This document shows, piece by piece, positions 36,330-47,783 of a DNA stretch of 64,000 nt. Every line of letters begins with the position of its first letter. Positions within the stretch are counted from its first letter, which is position 1. This DNA is from Nymphaea colorata (Eukaryota > Streptophyta > Magnoliopsida > Nymphaeales > Nymphaeaceae), in contig NW_022204507.1 in the NCBI RefSeq assembly GCF_008831285.2, positions 5,786,174 through 5,850,173 on the forward strand, written 5' to 3'. The translations under genes and the position numbers were made by a program. The notes under the pieces were generated by a model. The model saw only the letters and a program-made list of their open reading frames with translations. It was not told the DNA's origin and ran no database searches.

Positions 36330-37450
36330 CGCAAGCGGTTCAAATAAATGTAAACTTTATGCCCATTGATGTTGTTAGTTAGCAAGCAGAACAGTGTTTC
36401 AACTACCGACACTTGATGTTTCAAGTGCCGGTGACAAGGTGTTGGCAATAGGCATATCTGGTGCAGTGTGTCTATAAAGTAGATTAAGTCGCCAAGATCT
36501 CTTAGTGCAAATTGATGGTGTAACTGATATATTGAATTGTCTCCATAATTTGAACAAAGACGTATCAGTCACCAAACTTTTAAAATATCAAATAGAGAAA
36601 AGCGTGTCACTGACTCATTGGTCCCAGGCACAGGGTGTTTGCTTCAATTCGTAGAGGGCTTTAGGCAATTGGCAGACATCATGCACCTTGCTCTCATAGC
36701 CAGGTGGTTGATGCATGGAAACTGTTTCCTCTCACTCCCCGAAACACATTGCTGACATCAAGTTGTATCAGAACGATGTGGATGGTGGTTGGCTTCACTG
36801 CAAGACTAAAGGTGTCAAAATAATTGATTCCTTCTACCTAGCTGTATCCCTTCGCGATTGATCTGGTCTTGTACCACTCTGTGCTGCCATCTGACTTCCT
36901 CTTAAGCTTGAACACCCATTTACATCCAATTACATGCTGTCCTGCACATGGTGGTTCAAGAATCCAAGGCTGGTTCTTTGGAGAGCTTGCATTTCTCTGT
37001 CCATTGCTTGATGCCATTTTGGGTGTTGGTTGGCTTGATTGAGTTTAAAGGTTATTTCTTAACAAGATCAGACAAGAACACTGTAGGAATAGAATAAGGA
37101 GCAGAAGTATAAAATTTAGGAATAGGGGTATCATCTTGTGATTGTGTGGTCATGGGATGAGTCCTAAGGGGTGGCAGTGGAGGTTCCTCTCAGTGCTGGC
37201 CGATGGTGAGTGTGATGGAGAGTTAGAAGTAAACGGTGACAACTGACAAAGGCACTTGAGCTAGGTTTGAGGAGGATGAAGTATTAGGAGTCAATGAGTT
37301 GAGTGAGTAAAAAGATTGGTGTTGGACTAGTAATGACTGGTTCGGCTGCGCTAGATGTAGTCCTGGTGTCGGTTTTAAAAAGGAATAAGTCTTCATAAAA
37401 CGACATCATGTGAGATCAATATTTTGAGTGGGTCTTTCTTCATGAATATA
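36330..37450 (-). pseudogene. Ty1/copia RT remnant
   Basis: On the minus strand about 37,040-36,560 reads WHQAMDREMQAL, CKWVFKLKRKSDGSTEWYK, EGINYFDTFSLAVKPTT and IQLDVSNVF, the N-terminal half of copia RT. Stops lie among the blocks. 37,450-37,050 gives connecting-region sequence, with SIHAFHGYSSMHKGYIF near 37,480. It differs from the RT at 540-960, so the two are different copia families. Confidence 0.8.
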
Positions 37451-37639
37451 TAGCCTTTATGCATAGAGCTATACCCATGAAAAGCATGAATGGACAACTT
37501 AAAAGCTAATTTGTTAGTTGTCTTGCTTTTATAAGTTTGATATGTGACATTTTAATAATTGTAGTCAGTTTTTTAAGGATGTAGTTGTTAGTAAGTAATT
37601 TCTAATTATTCTTTCAGATAGCAATATAATCACCTTATA

Positions 37640-38930
37640 ATTTTGCCTATATGGATGATAGAAGTTGGATACACCAAAATAGGTAATTTTTTATCTAACC
37701 AGTTTATGTTTCTATTATGTTATATGGTGGTGAGCTTAGTTAATTGATTTGTATGAATGTTTTCATTGATCAGTGCAAGCCCTGAGTACTTGAGAGGAAT
37801 TGAAAATTTTCTTGAGTTTGCCGAATAATTCTATTGTTGATGCCAAACTTAGATGTCTATATGTAAAGAGCAATGACTTTTTGTCGCACTGAGTAGAATA
37901 TGCATTTAACCATACCGTATGCTTTGAATTTGCTCCAAATTACGTATATTGGAATTATCATGGTGAAAGTATACTACCTTCAAAAAGTCAATAGAATGCG
38001 ATTAGTGAATATAATATGGATGTCATGGAAGGTCGGATAGTAGGCGCATTAGGAATATCAGCATAATTTAATTTATAGTCAAGAAAATGAACCAAACAAA
38101 GATCCACTTTTAGAAGATAGTGCATATGAAAAATTAATGAAAGATGTTTACCAAGAATTATATATAGGGTGCATGAAATTCACAAAATGGTCTTTTCTTA
38201 TGCATGTATTCCATATAAAGTGCCTTACTGGATGGAGTAACAAGTCATATGACATGGTACTTGAACTTCTTCATGACGCTTTTCTGCAAGGTGTACAATT
38301 GCCAAAGTCATATTATGATAGCAAACGATCATTTGAGAATTGGGTCTCAGTTATGATAAAATATATGCATGTGAAAACAATTGCATGTTGTTTTTGAAAA
38401 GATAATGCTGAGTACCAATATGATATCTATAGTGCTTCAACATGGAAGGATGAAACTAAGAACAATAAAGGTTACAAGACACCTGCAAGTGTTTTGCATC
38501 ATTTTTCATTGATTCCAAGATTGAACAGGATGTTTATGTTATGTGAGATTGCTTCAAATAAGACATGGCATGATGAAAGGCGTGTTCAGGTTGGTCATTT
38601 GAGGCATCCAGCAAATGTCAAAGCTTGAAAGTCTTTTGATGAAATACATTCTTCTTTTGCAGCAGATAGTAATAACGTAAGACTTCGTCTAGAAGTTAAC
38701 GGATTCAATCTTTTTCAAACATTGAGTTTCTCAAACAATGTTTGGCCTATTGTCATAATTGTTTATAATTTGCCCCCTGCATGTGCTTAAAACAGCCTAT
38801 ATTACACTTGCATTGTTGATTTGTGGGCCGAAGTCTCTTGAGGCAAAAGCGTTCGATGTTTTCTTGTAGTCTTTCATTAATTAATTAAAGACATTATGGA
38901 ATGACGGTCTGCAACATATAGCATGACCTT
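37640..38930 (+). pseudogene. CACTA (En/Spm) TNP2-type transposase remnant
   Basis: 37,645-37,680 reads YMDDRSWIHQNR, the start of the transposase-associated domain. After an apparent intron, 37,780-37,830 reads SPEYLRGIENFLEFAE and 37,940-37,970 gives YWNYHGES. The main body (38,137-38,780) has KFTKWSFLMHVFHIKCLTGW, SYDMVLELLHDAFLQG, LPKSYYDSKR, WKDETKNNKGYKTPASVLHH, FAADSNNVRLRLEVNGFNLF and NVWPIVIIVYNLPP. 38,815-38,900 ends with LLICGPKSLEAKAFDVFL and LKTLWNDGL. All blocks are in TNP2 order. Stops (38,395, 38,628 and later) break it, and the C-terminal half of TNP2 is absent. Confidence 0.85.
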
Positions 38931-38939
38931 TTTCGCAGG

Positions 38940-39645
38940 TAATAATTGTATACCAGTGCTGAGTTTTACCAGAATGAACACTAAAAAAGAGAAGACCAAT
39001 AATAATTACCTGTTAATCCTGCCCAAATGTTTTTTCTTGCTTCCCCCTTGGCTTTTTCTTCTTCAATTTTTTCTTTTTGTTCCTCCTACGGTATTTTTCC
39101 CAACTTTTCTCTTGCTTCCCCTGGTACCGGCGTTTCTTCCTCAAATTTTTCTCTTCACTCTCTTGCATCCCTCATATGAGATTTCGAGTCGAGCACCATT
39201 GTCATCATTCCACTACAACAAGTTAAAGCACTGCTGTCATTCATGGTGGGTGTAGGTAGACTATGAGTATTTTATGAAAAACAGTTCTATGAATTGGTCT
39301 CTACATTTTCATTGTCTCTATTGGGTAACTGTAACATGCGACTCTTTCGGGCGATCATAATTTTCTCATTTTTAGCAAAAATTTATTTCGATGGACTAGC
39401 TATTCTTCTTAAGTATGATGGTGAAACTGTTGACTTATCAATGGGACATTTTCCATGTTAGTTGCTATGTCAATTGTACCTTTTCTTTATTAGTTGTTCA
39501 ATCTGGCAGCATCTGAGTTTCTGGCACTGAATTGACTAGTCACAAGTGAAAAAAGATTGCAGCTAGTGATGGTCTTTCACTTTGCTTCTTTCTTGCATTT
39601 ATAGGATGTGTGTGTATGTTTCTCTCTCTCATTGTTTGTCTGATG
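38940..39645. other. No gene seen
   Basis: Pyrimidine-rich (39,030-39,180) and AT-rich sequence. CACTACAACAAG at 39,211 resembles a CACTA terminus but stands alone. The part nearest 39,645 has the look of an intron leading into the kinase fragment. Confidence 0.5.
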
Positions 39646-39661
39646 GATTTCTAGTACTTAG

Positions 39662-39790
39662 TTGTCTATGCTAGCCAAGCAATGCATTGATGAGGAACCA
39701 ATTCTGCAACCAGACATAAAGCAAGTTGTTGTTGCCCTGCCACAAATCCTCCTCTCCTCAATTGAGTGGGAAGCTACACTGGCTCTAGGT
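39662..39790 (+). pseudogene. LysM receptor-like kinase C-terminal exon fragment
   Basis: After a plausible acceptor (CTAGTACTTAG), the frame reads SMLAKQCIDEEPILQPDIKQ and then VVVALPQILLSSIEWEATLA. This matches the last part of the kinase domain and the tail of LysM-domain receptor-like kinases of the LYK3 type (normally ILRPDMKQVV...SSIEWEATLAG). Here the invariant Arg of the RPD motif is Gln. Homology stops after EATLA and the frame runs on into unrelated sequence to 39,961. No other kinase exon is present. It is probably a captured exon, given the transposon sequence on both sides. Confidence 0.75.
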
Positions 39791-40109
39791 TATACCACAC
39801 TAAAGAAGCAAGTTTTAACATATTTTCTTAATGTTCATTGTTCACTTGCCGACACTGCTAAACTTTGCACTATTTCCACCTCGGTTATGAGATTACCCTG
39901 GAAGCAATTTATGTTCATGGCTTTTGAAACTTTGAACTATAACAAATCGGTTGTATTGTAATATAAGTTCAAAATTTTGTTATATATATTTGTTTAGTTT
40001 ATGTGCATTTAACTGTTTCTTTTGATACATAGACTATATAAAAGCAGGTTAATATATGTATTTCTAATTTGAAAAAAATGTCCTATGCGGATTAGGGAAA
40101 AAATTAAGA

Positions 40110-40490
40110 CACATTCACCGAAGCATAAGATTGCGTTTGATAAAGATTAATTGTAACATTGATCTAGACACTGGTAAAGTTTTACCGATGTCCACGGAAT
40201 CATCAGTAATTTACCGACATCTGAGACCATTGTCAGTATAAAGTTTTACTGAAGTTTTCAGCATTGTGGGTAAAAAGAAACTATTACCAACACATATCAA
40301 TGTTGGTAACAATATATTTTACCCACCTGTTTTGGCACGTCAGTGATGGTGGCTACACCAACACTTAACTTCACTATGTTGATGATGATTTTAACCAACA
40401 CCATCTTCATTAACAATCAACAAAAACATCGGTAAAACCGTTAGCAATGCATGGCTAAGTTCCACCGACATGTTTTAGTCATCGGTAATG
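40110..40490. repeat. CACTA-type subterminal repeats
   Basis: Many short direct and inverted motifs of the form ACCGAC.T / ATCGGTAA occur: TTTACCGATGTCCAC, TTTACCGACATCTGAG, ACATCGGTAAAACCG, TTCCACCGACATG, TCATCGGTAATGCC. Dense copies of such a motif are typical of the subterminal zone of CACTA elements, where transposase binds. I found no clear CACTACAA terminus or 3-bp duplication. Confidence 0.6.
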
Positions 40491-40494
40491 CCTT

Positions 40495-40860
40495 GGCTTT
40501 TCGTACTGATTCTTATGACCCATGGGAGATGCCAGGAACTTTTAAAGCAGCCCCTGGTTCCTGTCTTCATTGTATTTTACAGATAAATTTCTCCATTCTT
40601 CTGATTATGATGTTGACTTGGTTAATAAGGAACCTGAAGATGATATCAGAAAAGGAATGGTACTTCTGTGTTCCTAGACATCGGAAGAACTATAGTGGAA
40701 GGAAGCCAAATAGAATTGTAAAGGGAGGGGACTTGGAAGGCGACTGGGGCCTACCAGCTGATCAGAATTGCTGCTGATACGAGGCGTAACGTTGGGATAA
40801 AGAAGACCTTGTTGTACTACACAGGTAGAGCACTCAAGGATGTAAACTGTTGCACGTTGA
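40495..40860 (+). pseudogene. NAC-domain gene fragment
   Basis: DSYDPWEMPG (40,515) matches NAC subdomain B. After an apparent intron, SEKEWYFCVPRHRK and GRKPNR (40,640-40,715) match subdomain C. After a frameshift in the AAAGGGAGGGG run (about 40,722-40,732), GTWKATGAYQLIR and NVGIKKTLLYYTGRALKD (40,730-40,845) match subdomain D (usually G.WKATG...VG.KK.LV.Y.G.APKG). The N-terminal subdomain A, the end of the DNA-binding domain (NWIMHEYRL) and any C-terminal activation region are missing. It is a fragment of a plant transcription-factor gene. Confidence 0.8.
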
Positions 40861-40869
40861 GATGATGAT

Positions 40870-42310
40870 CAAATAGAAAGCTTGAATGGGACTTGAAAAA
40901 ATCAACATCTCTTATGATATTCTGTGAGATTGGTCAGACACAGTTACCAACCATACGATGCCTCCAAGATGGGCTTCTATCAACAGCTTATCAGCTCCCA
41001 TTAGATCATCAGGATGTCAAACGATTCTACTGATTCTGGATTCTTAACATGCCAATTTTGTGCATTTCATTGTTTTATGCCACATATAGTTGTCAAAGAG
41101 TTTGTACTACTTTATCATCAAGACGTGCTGGTTATATCTGGTCCTTTTTTTATAAGCAGGATACATGGATAGTATAGAAGATAAATCAAAGGCAAATATC
41201 GTGAAAGTAAAAGGTTGATTTTTCGTGTTGCCTGAAAATGCGGATGTTGTTAAGGTATTCCTACTCCTCCCCATCTTTTGACACTCGTGCCTAGCAGCAA
41301 GGAACGTACACTTGTCTTTTGTTGTATGTCCCGTAATATTCAGTAATGTTAGAATCCTATTTTAGCAGCCACCAAGAGAACAAAATTTCTTCTGTTCTGG
41401 TTAGTGTTTCATTTAACTTTTTTCTACTTCTAGAAGAATCAACTGAAAATCTTCTAGTGTTGGTCATTGGCAGGTTGATGCCAAATTGTGTACTATCTTT
41501 GGAGTTGAGATTTTATTCTTTTATATTTCTTCTTTTTAAGTACATAAACTAATTATCTTGTTACTACCATGTTTCATATATAGGCTGCATTTTGTTTTTT
41601 TAATTAAAAGTTATAGTGGTGGTGAGTGCACCGTTATTGACTATCTGTCCCCGGGGAAAGAAATTATTGCTATAGATTTGGCTACACCAGGCACCGCATC
41701 ATCACCACGGGAGACTGTAGGGAGGGACACAATACGGTGATTTCAGAGATGAAGATAGGGGCAATACCAGTGAAGATATCACCCGGTATAGGTCTCTTTT
41801 CCTGCAGTCTCCGTAAGTGTCCCATTTATTAATTTTGAATGCTTATTGTGCTGCTTTTATTACTGTTATCTACTTCAGCCCGCTCGTGAGGCCATTTCCC
41901 TAACTATTTTTTCGGTTCCTTGAAGTTCTAAAGTTCCTAAGGAAATGTGCTGGGGTAAAATTGTCATTTGAAATAGTTAGTTTTAGTTTATATTGAGGTA
42001 TGCCAAAGATGCTATACAAAAATCGGGTAAGGTTATAAACTCTATAACTCCTGCTCTCTCTTCCATGTTGCAGACTAACATCACAAAGTGCCACATAAAC
42101 CATTGTTAAAACTTAATTGTTTAACAAAATCAGACTGAGTGGGCCATTTCAATCAATTATATATGGATTGAAACTTGTTTTTTCATGCGTACATGATTTA
42201 TCAGTTGAGATAACCTGTTGAGAGATACTAATTAATTTCAGTGGCATTTTGTTCATGAGTAATTTCAGTATATTAGTGAGATCTTTTTGGTTTAATTCCT
42301 TTTATTGTTT
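40870..42310. other. No firm gene
   Basis: Frames are short. 41,600-41,740 has an open plus-strand stretch (YSGGECTVIDYLSPGKEI) that I cannot assign. Otherwise AT-rich. Confidence 0.5.
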
Positions 42311-42315
42311 AAGCA

Positions 42316-42624
42316 GACTGTGACAGGCCAGGAGGAGAGTGCCAAGACCGTCGTGTTGTTGGGGAAGATGGCATCCCCTTCTACTTCCGTGGGAGGAAGG
42401 ATAAGACTTCTGTTTGCTCTCTGAAGCCAACCTACACATTAATGAACACTTCATTGGTCAGCGGGTGGTGGGCATGTTCGGACACTTCACATGGGTTCAA
42501 TCCATTGCGGTCCTCTTTGATAATCACCAAATCTTTGTGAGTGCCAACAAGGTCATTGAGCAAATTGTTTTTCCACCGGAGCTTGTGCTTGGAGATCCTA
42601 CAGGCATACCATCATTCTATTAAC
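42316..42624 (+). pseudogene. Root_cap-domain protein fragment
   Basis: After an AG acceptor the sequence reads DCDRPGGECQDRRVVGEDG and IPFYFRGRKDK. One base is missing near 42,400; the next frame (from about 42,405) gives LLSEANLHINEHFIGQR and HFTWVQSIAVLFDNHQIFVS. This order matches the plant Root_cap / LEA-related family (typically FYFHGKK, NLHINAHFIG, FTWVQSI..LF). A stop at 42,622 ends it, whereas the family domain continues. It lies in the same orientation as the kinase and NAC fragments upstream. Confidence 0.75.
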
Positions 42625-42629
42625 TTTTC

Positions 42630-43580
42630 GCCCTAGGGTCCAAGCTGTTTACTCTGCTTCTGCAGGTGTGATTGCAATGTCGTGGTGTTCTTTTGACAGC
42701 TCCTTCCTACTTGCATGTGCAAAAGACAATAGAACTCCATGCTCGGACACAGTCACTGGAGAGGTAAGGTTTCATTCTCCCCCTAGTTATTCATGTTTAG
42801 AGAATATGGACAGTTTCATGGTGTCCTAATGACAGCTTCATTCGTTCTCTTTTTGCTTTCTAATATGCACAGATAATTTCTGAGTTGCCTGCCAGTACTA
42901 ATTGGAATTTTGTAATTCATTAGTACCCAAAGATGTACGTCGCCATAACAACATCTTCATTTGATGCGAACATGTGGCAGTAATGTCAATTCGGGTGATA
43001 GCTTGCACTTTGAAGACCAGATATTTTCAAATTAGGGAGGGTTGTTGACAATGACTACATTTACATAACAAGAATTGAAAGATGGCTGATGATTTTGTAA
43101 TGGTGGATTGGATTGTAGTTTGAGGTAGACGTACAAATGTTGGATTAATAGTTTTAAATCTTATGATTAGTTATTGCATTTATAATGTACTTAAAATCTT
43201 AGTTTAATGACATTGATCCTTTATCTTGCTGAGAGAACTCCTTTTGTAATTAATTGTCTATGCAATAGCATCTAATGATCTTAATGACACTTTAATAGAC
43301 CATCAATGGCATTCGTAATCTGTCATAAAATGTAAATAATGGCGTACAGATATGTGCCACTAAGGATGTTTATGAAGTTCTGGTAGAGCAGTGCATTAAA
43401 AAGATAGACGGTGGCGTTTTTTTTGTCATAGTAATCTAATACCAGCTTTGGAAAAACACCACTGAGAGCTCCTTCAATGGCCAGCTGAGGCTTTTGTAAG
43501 TGCCGACTGCGGCACAACTCCAACATCAATGAAAGGTTTCAGGATCATTAATAAAATGCCACGAAATAGGCTATTTATGA
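42630..43580. other. No gene seen
   Basis: AT-rich non-coding sequence. A 68-codon minus frame at 43,323-43,529 has no recognised motif. Confidence 0.5.
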
Positions 43581-43589
43581 CATTTGAGT

Positions 43590-43874
43590 ATTGTGCCACA
43601 AAATATTAAAGATAATAGAAACAAGAGCGAGAGAGAGAGGAGATGATGACACAATAGAATGAATTGTAAACCCTACAAGACTTGGGATAAATACAACGTG
43701 TAAACTAAGTATGGTAGTACAACAATGATATAACCTTTGAGAGGTAATGGAATGTTTGAATTCAAACTTTCTTTCCTTAGTTGGGTCGCTCCTCCATTGA
43801 TGTTTTCTTTTTGCCAAGTTTAGTGGATTCAATTTCCACCAATTTCTCCTGGACAACGAGGAAAATCTTTCACA
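43590..43874 (-). repeat. Probable 3' LTR of copia element C (partial)
   Basis: On the minus strand the RNase H tail (LTKPLGSTKFKEFRI, stop, LSIIPA) leads into AGCTTGAGGGACG and then TGTGAAAG, a usual polypurine/LTR junction. The LTR body contains an initiator-like pyrimidine tract and GAGAGAGAG; its outer end is uncertain. Confidence 0.55.
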
Positions 43875-43984
43875 CGTCCCTCAAGCTGTGGGTGGCAGGG
43901 ATAATGCTCAGCTAGATTCTAAATTCTTTGAACTTAGTAGATCCAAGAGGTTTGGTCTGTCCATTTGCTATTTGCTTGGATGAT

Positions 43985-44300
43985 CTAATAAACTTGATTG
44001 AGATATTTTCCTTTGATACGTGATCTCGCAAAAGTGGATTGAGATATTCTTGGATAGCGAACAGGGTTCGCTGCTAAGTATAATGCACCTATATTGTCAC
44101 ACCACGATATTAGAGTTCCAGTGCATGATATGCCCAATTTGATTAGTAGGGCTTTCAGCCATAAGAATTCCTGCAGCAGCATATGCGAGAGAATTATATT
44201 CAGCTTCTGTACTTGAACGAGTCACGGTTTGTTGCTTTTTGATGCCCAGGAGATAAGATTATTACCAAGAACGTTACACATCCACCTGTTGTTTTTCTGT
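43985..44300 (-). pseudogene. Copia C RNase H
   Basis: LLQEFLWLKALLIKLGI followed by WCDNIGALYLAANPV is the second half of copia RNase H (W.DN.ga..la.NPv.h.r). Frame-broken upstream near 44,185-44,300. Confidence 0.85.
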
Positions 44301-44441
44301 CTTCAATACTTCCAGCCAATCAGCGTTGACAAATGCGATTAAGTGAAGATGATCTAATTTTTGAATGCATAGTCCAAGCTGGCTTGTGCCCTGTAAATAT
44401 CTGAGAATTTGCTTTATGAGCCTCCAATGGCATTCTAAGGG

Positions 44442-45300
44442 TTAATCCATGTATTTACATGTTCGATTTACTGCAAATGCTACATCCAGACGTGTGAGGG
44501 TGAGATATTGTAATGCTCCCCCACCTCCGTTAGAGACTAGGATCCGAGAATGGAGCGCTAAACCCCGAACATGGACAGTTGACATAGGTGTTTGGGCAGG
44601 CTTGGCATTGGTCATGTTAGCTTTTTGTAATACATTGTTAAGATAAGCTCCTTGCCAAAGAACCAAATATTGGGATGCCGAATCACCTCTATGCCAAGAA
44701 AATATGATAAATCACCCAAGTTCTTGACTGAAAATGATGGCCGATGTTTGGCAAAAGTTATATATATGAGTGCATCGAATGATCCAGTGATAATAATATC
44801 ATCAACATAAGCTAAGATATATATCTTTTCACATTGTTGGCGGAAAATAAAGAGAGACACATCTAATTGAGATACCTGAAATCCAATGTCGCTAAGAAAG
44901 ATACTCAGGCGTTGATACCAAGCTTGAGGGGCCTGCTTCAATCCGTACAACGCTTTGTTGAGTTTGGAAATGTGAGACAAAAGACTCGGATCTTCAAACC
45001 CTTCTGGCTGGGTGATGTAAATGTCTTCATTAAGAAAGTCATTTAGGAATGCATTATCAAATCGAGCTGGCGAAGAGACCGTGCATGTTGTACAACGATG
45101 GTGAGAATGACGTAAATTGTAGTGGGCTTAACCGTGGGACTGAAAGTCTCCAAATAGTCTATCTGGCTTCTTGTTAGAATCCTCGAGCAACCAGATGTGC
45201 CTTGTACCTTGAAATGGAACCATCAGCAGTGCATTTAAGCTTGTATATCCATTTAGTATCAATAATATTATACTATGGCCGTCGTGGTACTAGACTCCAG
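44442..45300 (-). pseudogene. Copia C reverse transcriptase
   Basis: NEDIYITQPEGFEDPSLLSH and LNKALYGLKQAPQAWYQRL lead to YILAYVDDIIITG with the catalytic YVDD (about 44,810). Then come FSVKNLGDLSYFLGIEV and, after a frame change, LQKANMTNAKPAQTPMS and ALQYLTLTRLDVAFAVN. The DD pair is kept, but several frame breaks are present. Confidence 0.9.
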
Positions 45301-45533
45301 GTTTAATTTTTATGCAATGCATGTATTTACTGTTGCATAGCATTAATCCAGTGAGTAATGCTGCTGGCTTCCTTGAATGTGGCTGGCTCCTGTTTGACTC
45401 CCATCTTTGTTTGAGCGGAGAATGTCTTGTGTTTGAGAGAACCTGTCATAGAACAAGTGACCATTTGATGTGAATGAGATGACACACCTGTTATAGAATG
45501 GGTGACCATTCTATGCGGGCGTCTTAATGACTG

Positions 45534-46600
45534 TCAAGCAGGGTGATGATGTCTTGGCTTCCACTTGTGGACGGTTGATCTGGAATGGCAGCATATGTGG
45601 TATGTCTGATTGAGTTTGGATTGCTTCGGTCTGAGCCTCACCTGGTTGGCCCTTATATTGATTGCTGGAGGGATGACAACACTTTCTGTATGAGAGTCGC
45701 TTAGTGTGGTTTGCCCTGGGTCTGTTGTATTGAACTCACTATTAAAAGGATAATGAAATTTTGATGCCCACTGTTCAAGATCAGCCTCTTGAAACGATAC
45801 ATCACTGGTGTTGCTGAAGCCTCTAGACTGCTCGTCAAAAATAACATGTCGAGAGATTAACACTCGCCTTGATTTGGGATCTAGACATACATATCCTTTG
45901 TGTCGACTCCCATATCCAATAAAAATGCATGGAGTTGTCTTTGGTTGAAGCTTGTTGTCATTACTCAATGTCAATAATGGGTAGCACTTGGATCCAAATA
46001 CTCGAAGAAAGCTATAATTGGGAACTTGATTGAATATCATTTAAAACGGAGATTTCTAATCTAGTATGAGAGTAGGTAGCCGATTGATTATATAGACCAC
46101 CATTCAAAAGACTTCCACCCAAAACGGATGGTGAAGTTGAGCATTATGAAGCATACTTAATCTTATTTCAACTACATGCCAATTTTTTCTTTCTACAATA
46201 CCGTTTTGTTCGGGTGTATAGGGGCATAAAAAATGGTGCACATTCCCTGGTTTTCCCAACTCATTTTCAAGAATTTTATTGCAAAATTCCCCTCCATTGT
46301 CTGATTTAACAGTTTTCATGGTGGTTCCCAACTGGCTTTTCGACAAGAGTTTTGAAATTGATGAAACACTAATATACGTCACTTTTATTTTTCAATGGAA
46401 ACATCCAGGTAAATCAGGAATAGTTGTCAACAATAAATAGAAAGTACTTAAAACCATCTTTGCACTCCACCAAGGCTCTCCCCAAACAACCATGTGAAGG
46501 AGTTCAAGAGGTTTAGCAGCATGAAGAGACGACAAGGGAAACGGCAACTTATGCCCCTTTCCAATTAGACAATGTTCACACACCTTCTTTGAATAGGGAT
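45534..46600 (-). pseudogene. Copia C integrase and connecting region
   Basis: 46,583-46,400 gives CEHCLIGKGHKLPF (end of the GAG-pre-integrase zinc region). 46,382-46,104 gives VKSDNGGEFCNKIL (catalytic Asp) and CPYTPEQNGIVERKN (catalytic Glu segment). 46,040-45,800 gives LRVFGSKCYPLL, CIFIGYGSRHKGYVCLDP and RRVLISRHVIFDEQ. Stops and frameshifts separate them. Confidence 0.9.
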
Positions 46601-46899
46601 GCTTATTGAGATGTAACTGAGAGCACTAAGCAAAGTACATGTTCTTTTAGTAACAGATATGGTGCTTATCCATTCCTCAGATGACCCTTGAACTTCTTTG
46701 TTTGTTGAGCCCACACACCTTCTTGATGTTATCACTAGATCTAGTCTTTACTTGAAGCGGGTAAAGACCAATACTAGTTTTCGGTCCTCGAAGAAGTACT
46801 GTTCCTGTTTTGTGGTCCTTGATCACAAATTCAGACAGAGTAAATTAAAAAATGCAATCGTTGTCAGATGTAGAATGATCACAAAAATCAGATTGTCAG

Positions 46900-47683
46900 C
46901 TATTTTTCATAATAAAATCAGTCCCTTGAATATTAAACTAAGTTCCCTACGTGATAAATAGGGAGGCACTTACCGTTTCCAACCATTACGGATTCGGGGC
47001 CTGAGTACGTTTGCTTGTTCTCCAGATTTTCATCACTAGCGATAATATTGTTGGTTGCCTCTGTATCTAGATACCAATATTTATCACCCAATTCTTGTAC
47101 TGTTAAGGCTGAGAATGCCGAGGATTATTATCTCAGCACAACTTGGCTGTGTGACCCTTGCCACAGTATTGGCACTCGATGATCTTCTTGGATGGTAGGG
47201 TAGTTTGCTGGTGGTTCGGCTGTGAAGGATTGTTTGGCTAAAAACCAGTCATTAGATGATTATTGAATTGATTTTGGGCCGGCTGAAGAGACTGGTTTCT
47301 ACCAAGACCGCCTCTTCCTTGATAATAGCCTCGACCGTCCCATGTCACGGCTCGAATGGTATTGAAGGCTGTTTATGGTAACTTGCTTTTCCATAGGTGA
47401 CTCGGCAACATCAGGTTTCATAAGTTGACGATGTGTTTCTTTATTCAATAAAAGATCATAAGCTTGGCAAAAACTAGGCAATTTTGTTCAGGATATAAGT
47501 GATCAAACTTTCATACTTTGATGGAAGTCCATTAACCATGATTTGAACTAAGTCTTCCATTGGCGTATGACAGCCAGCCGCATCAAGAGAATCCACTTAA
47601 AATTTAACTTTCTACAAGTATGAAGTCATATCTGAGTTACCTTTCTTGACGAACATCAGTTCTTTCTTCAATAACTGACTCGC
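46900..47683 (-). pseudogene. Copia C gag remnant
   Basis: The zinc knuckle ECQYCGKGHTAKLC lies at about 47,180-47,140. A segment upstream (47,481-47,299, CQAYDLLLNKETHRQL) resembles the mid-gag region that precedes it. The N-terminus is lost in the gap. Confidence 0.75.
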
Positions 47684-47783
47684 NNNNNNNNNNNNNNNNN
47701 NNNNNNNNNNNNNNNNNNNNNNNNNNNNNNNNNNNNNNNNNNNNNNNNNNNNNNNNNNNNNNNNNNNNNNNNNNNNNNNNNNN
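47684..47783. other. Assembly gap (100 N)
   Basis: Exactly 100 N, interrupting copia element C. Confidence 0.99.

Larger units (their letters stand above)
43590..47683 (-). mobile_element. Ty1/copia element C (RE1-like), decayed, truncated at the gap
   Basis: Minus-strand order from the gap: gag with zinc knuckle, integrase, connecting region, RT, RNase H, polypurine-like tract and 3' LTR. It is closest in feel to RE1-type plant copia polyproteins. The 5' end and 5' LTR are lost in the N gap at 47,684. Confidence 0.85.

Noticed and set aside
37855-38100. Independent gene between the CACTA domains
   Set aside because: The translated blocks continue the transposase N-terminal region, so it is part of the same remnant.
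39211-39222. CACTACAACAAG as a CACTA terminus
   Set aside because: Single occurrence, no matching inverted end and no 3-bp duplication nearby.
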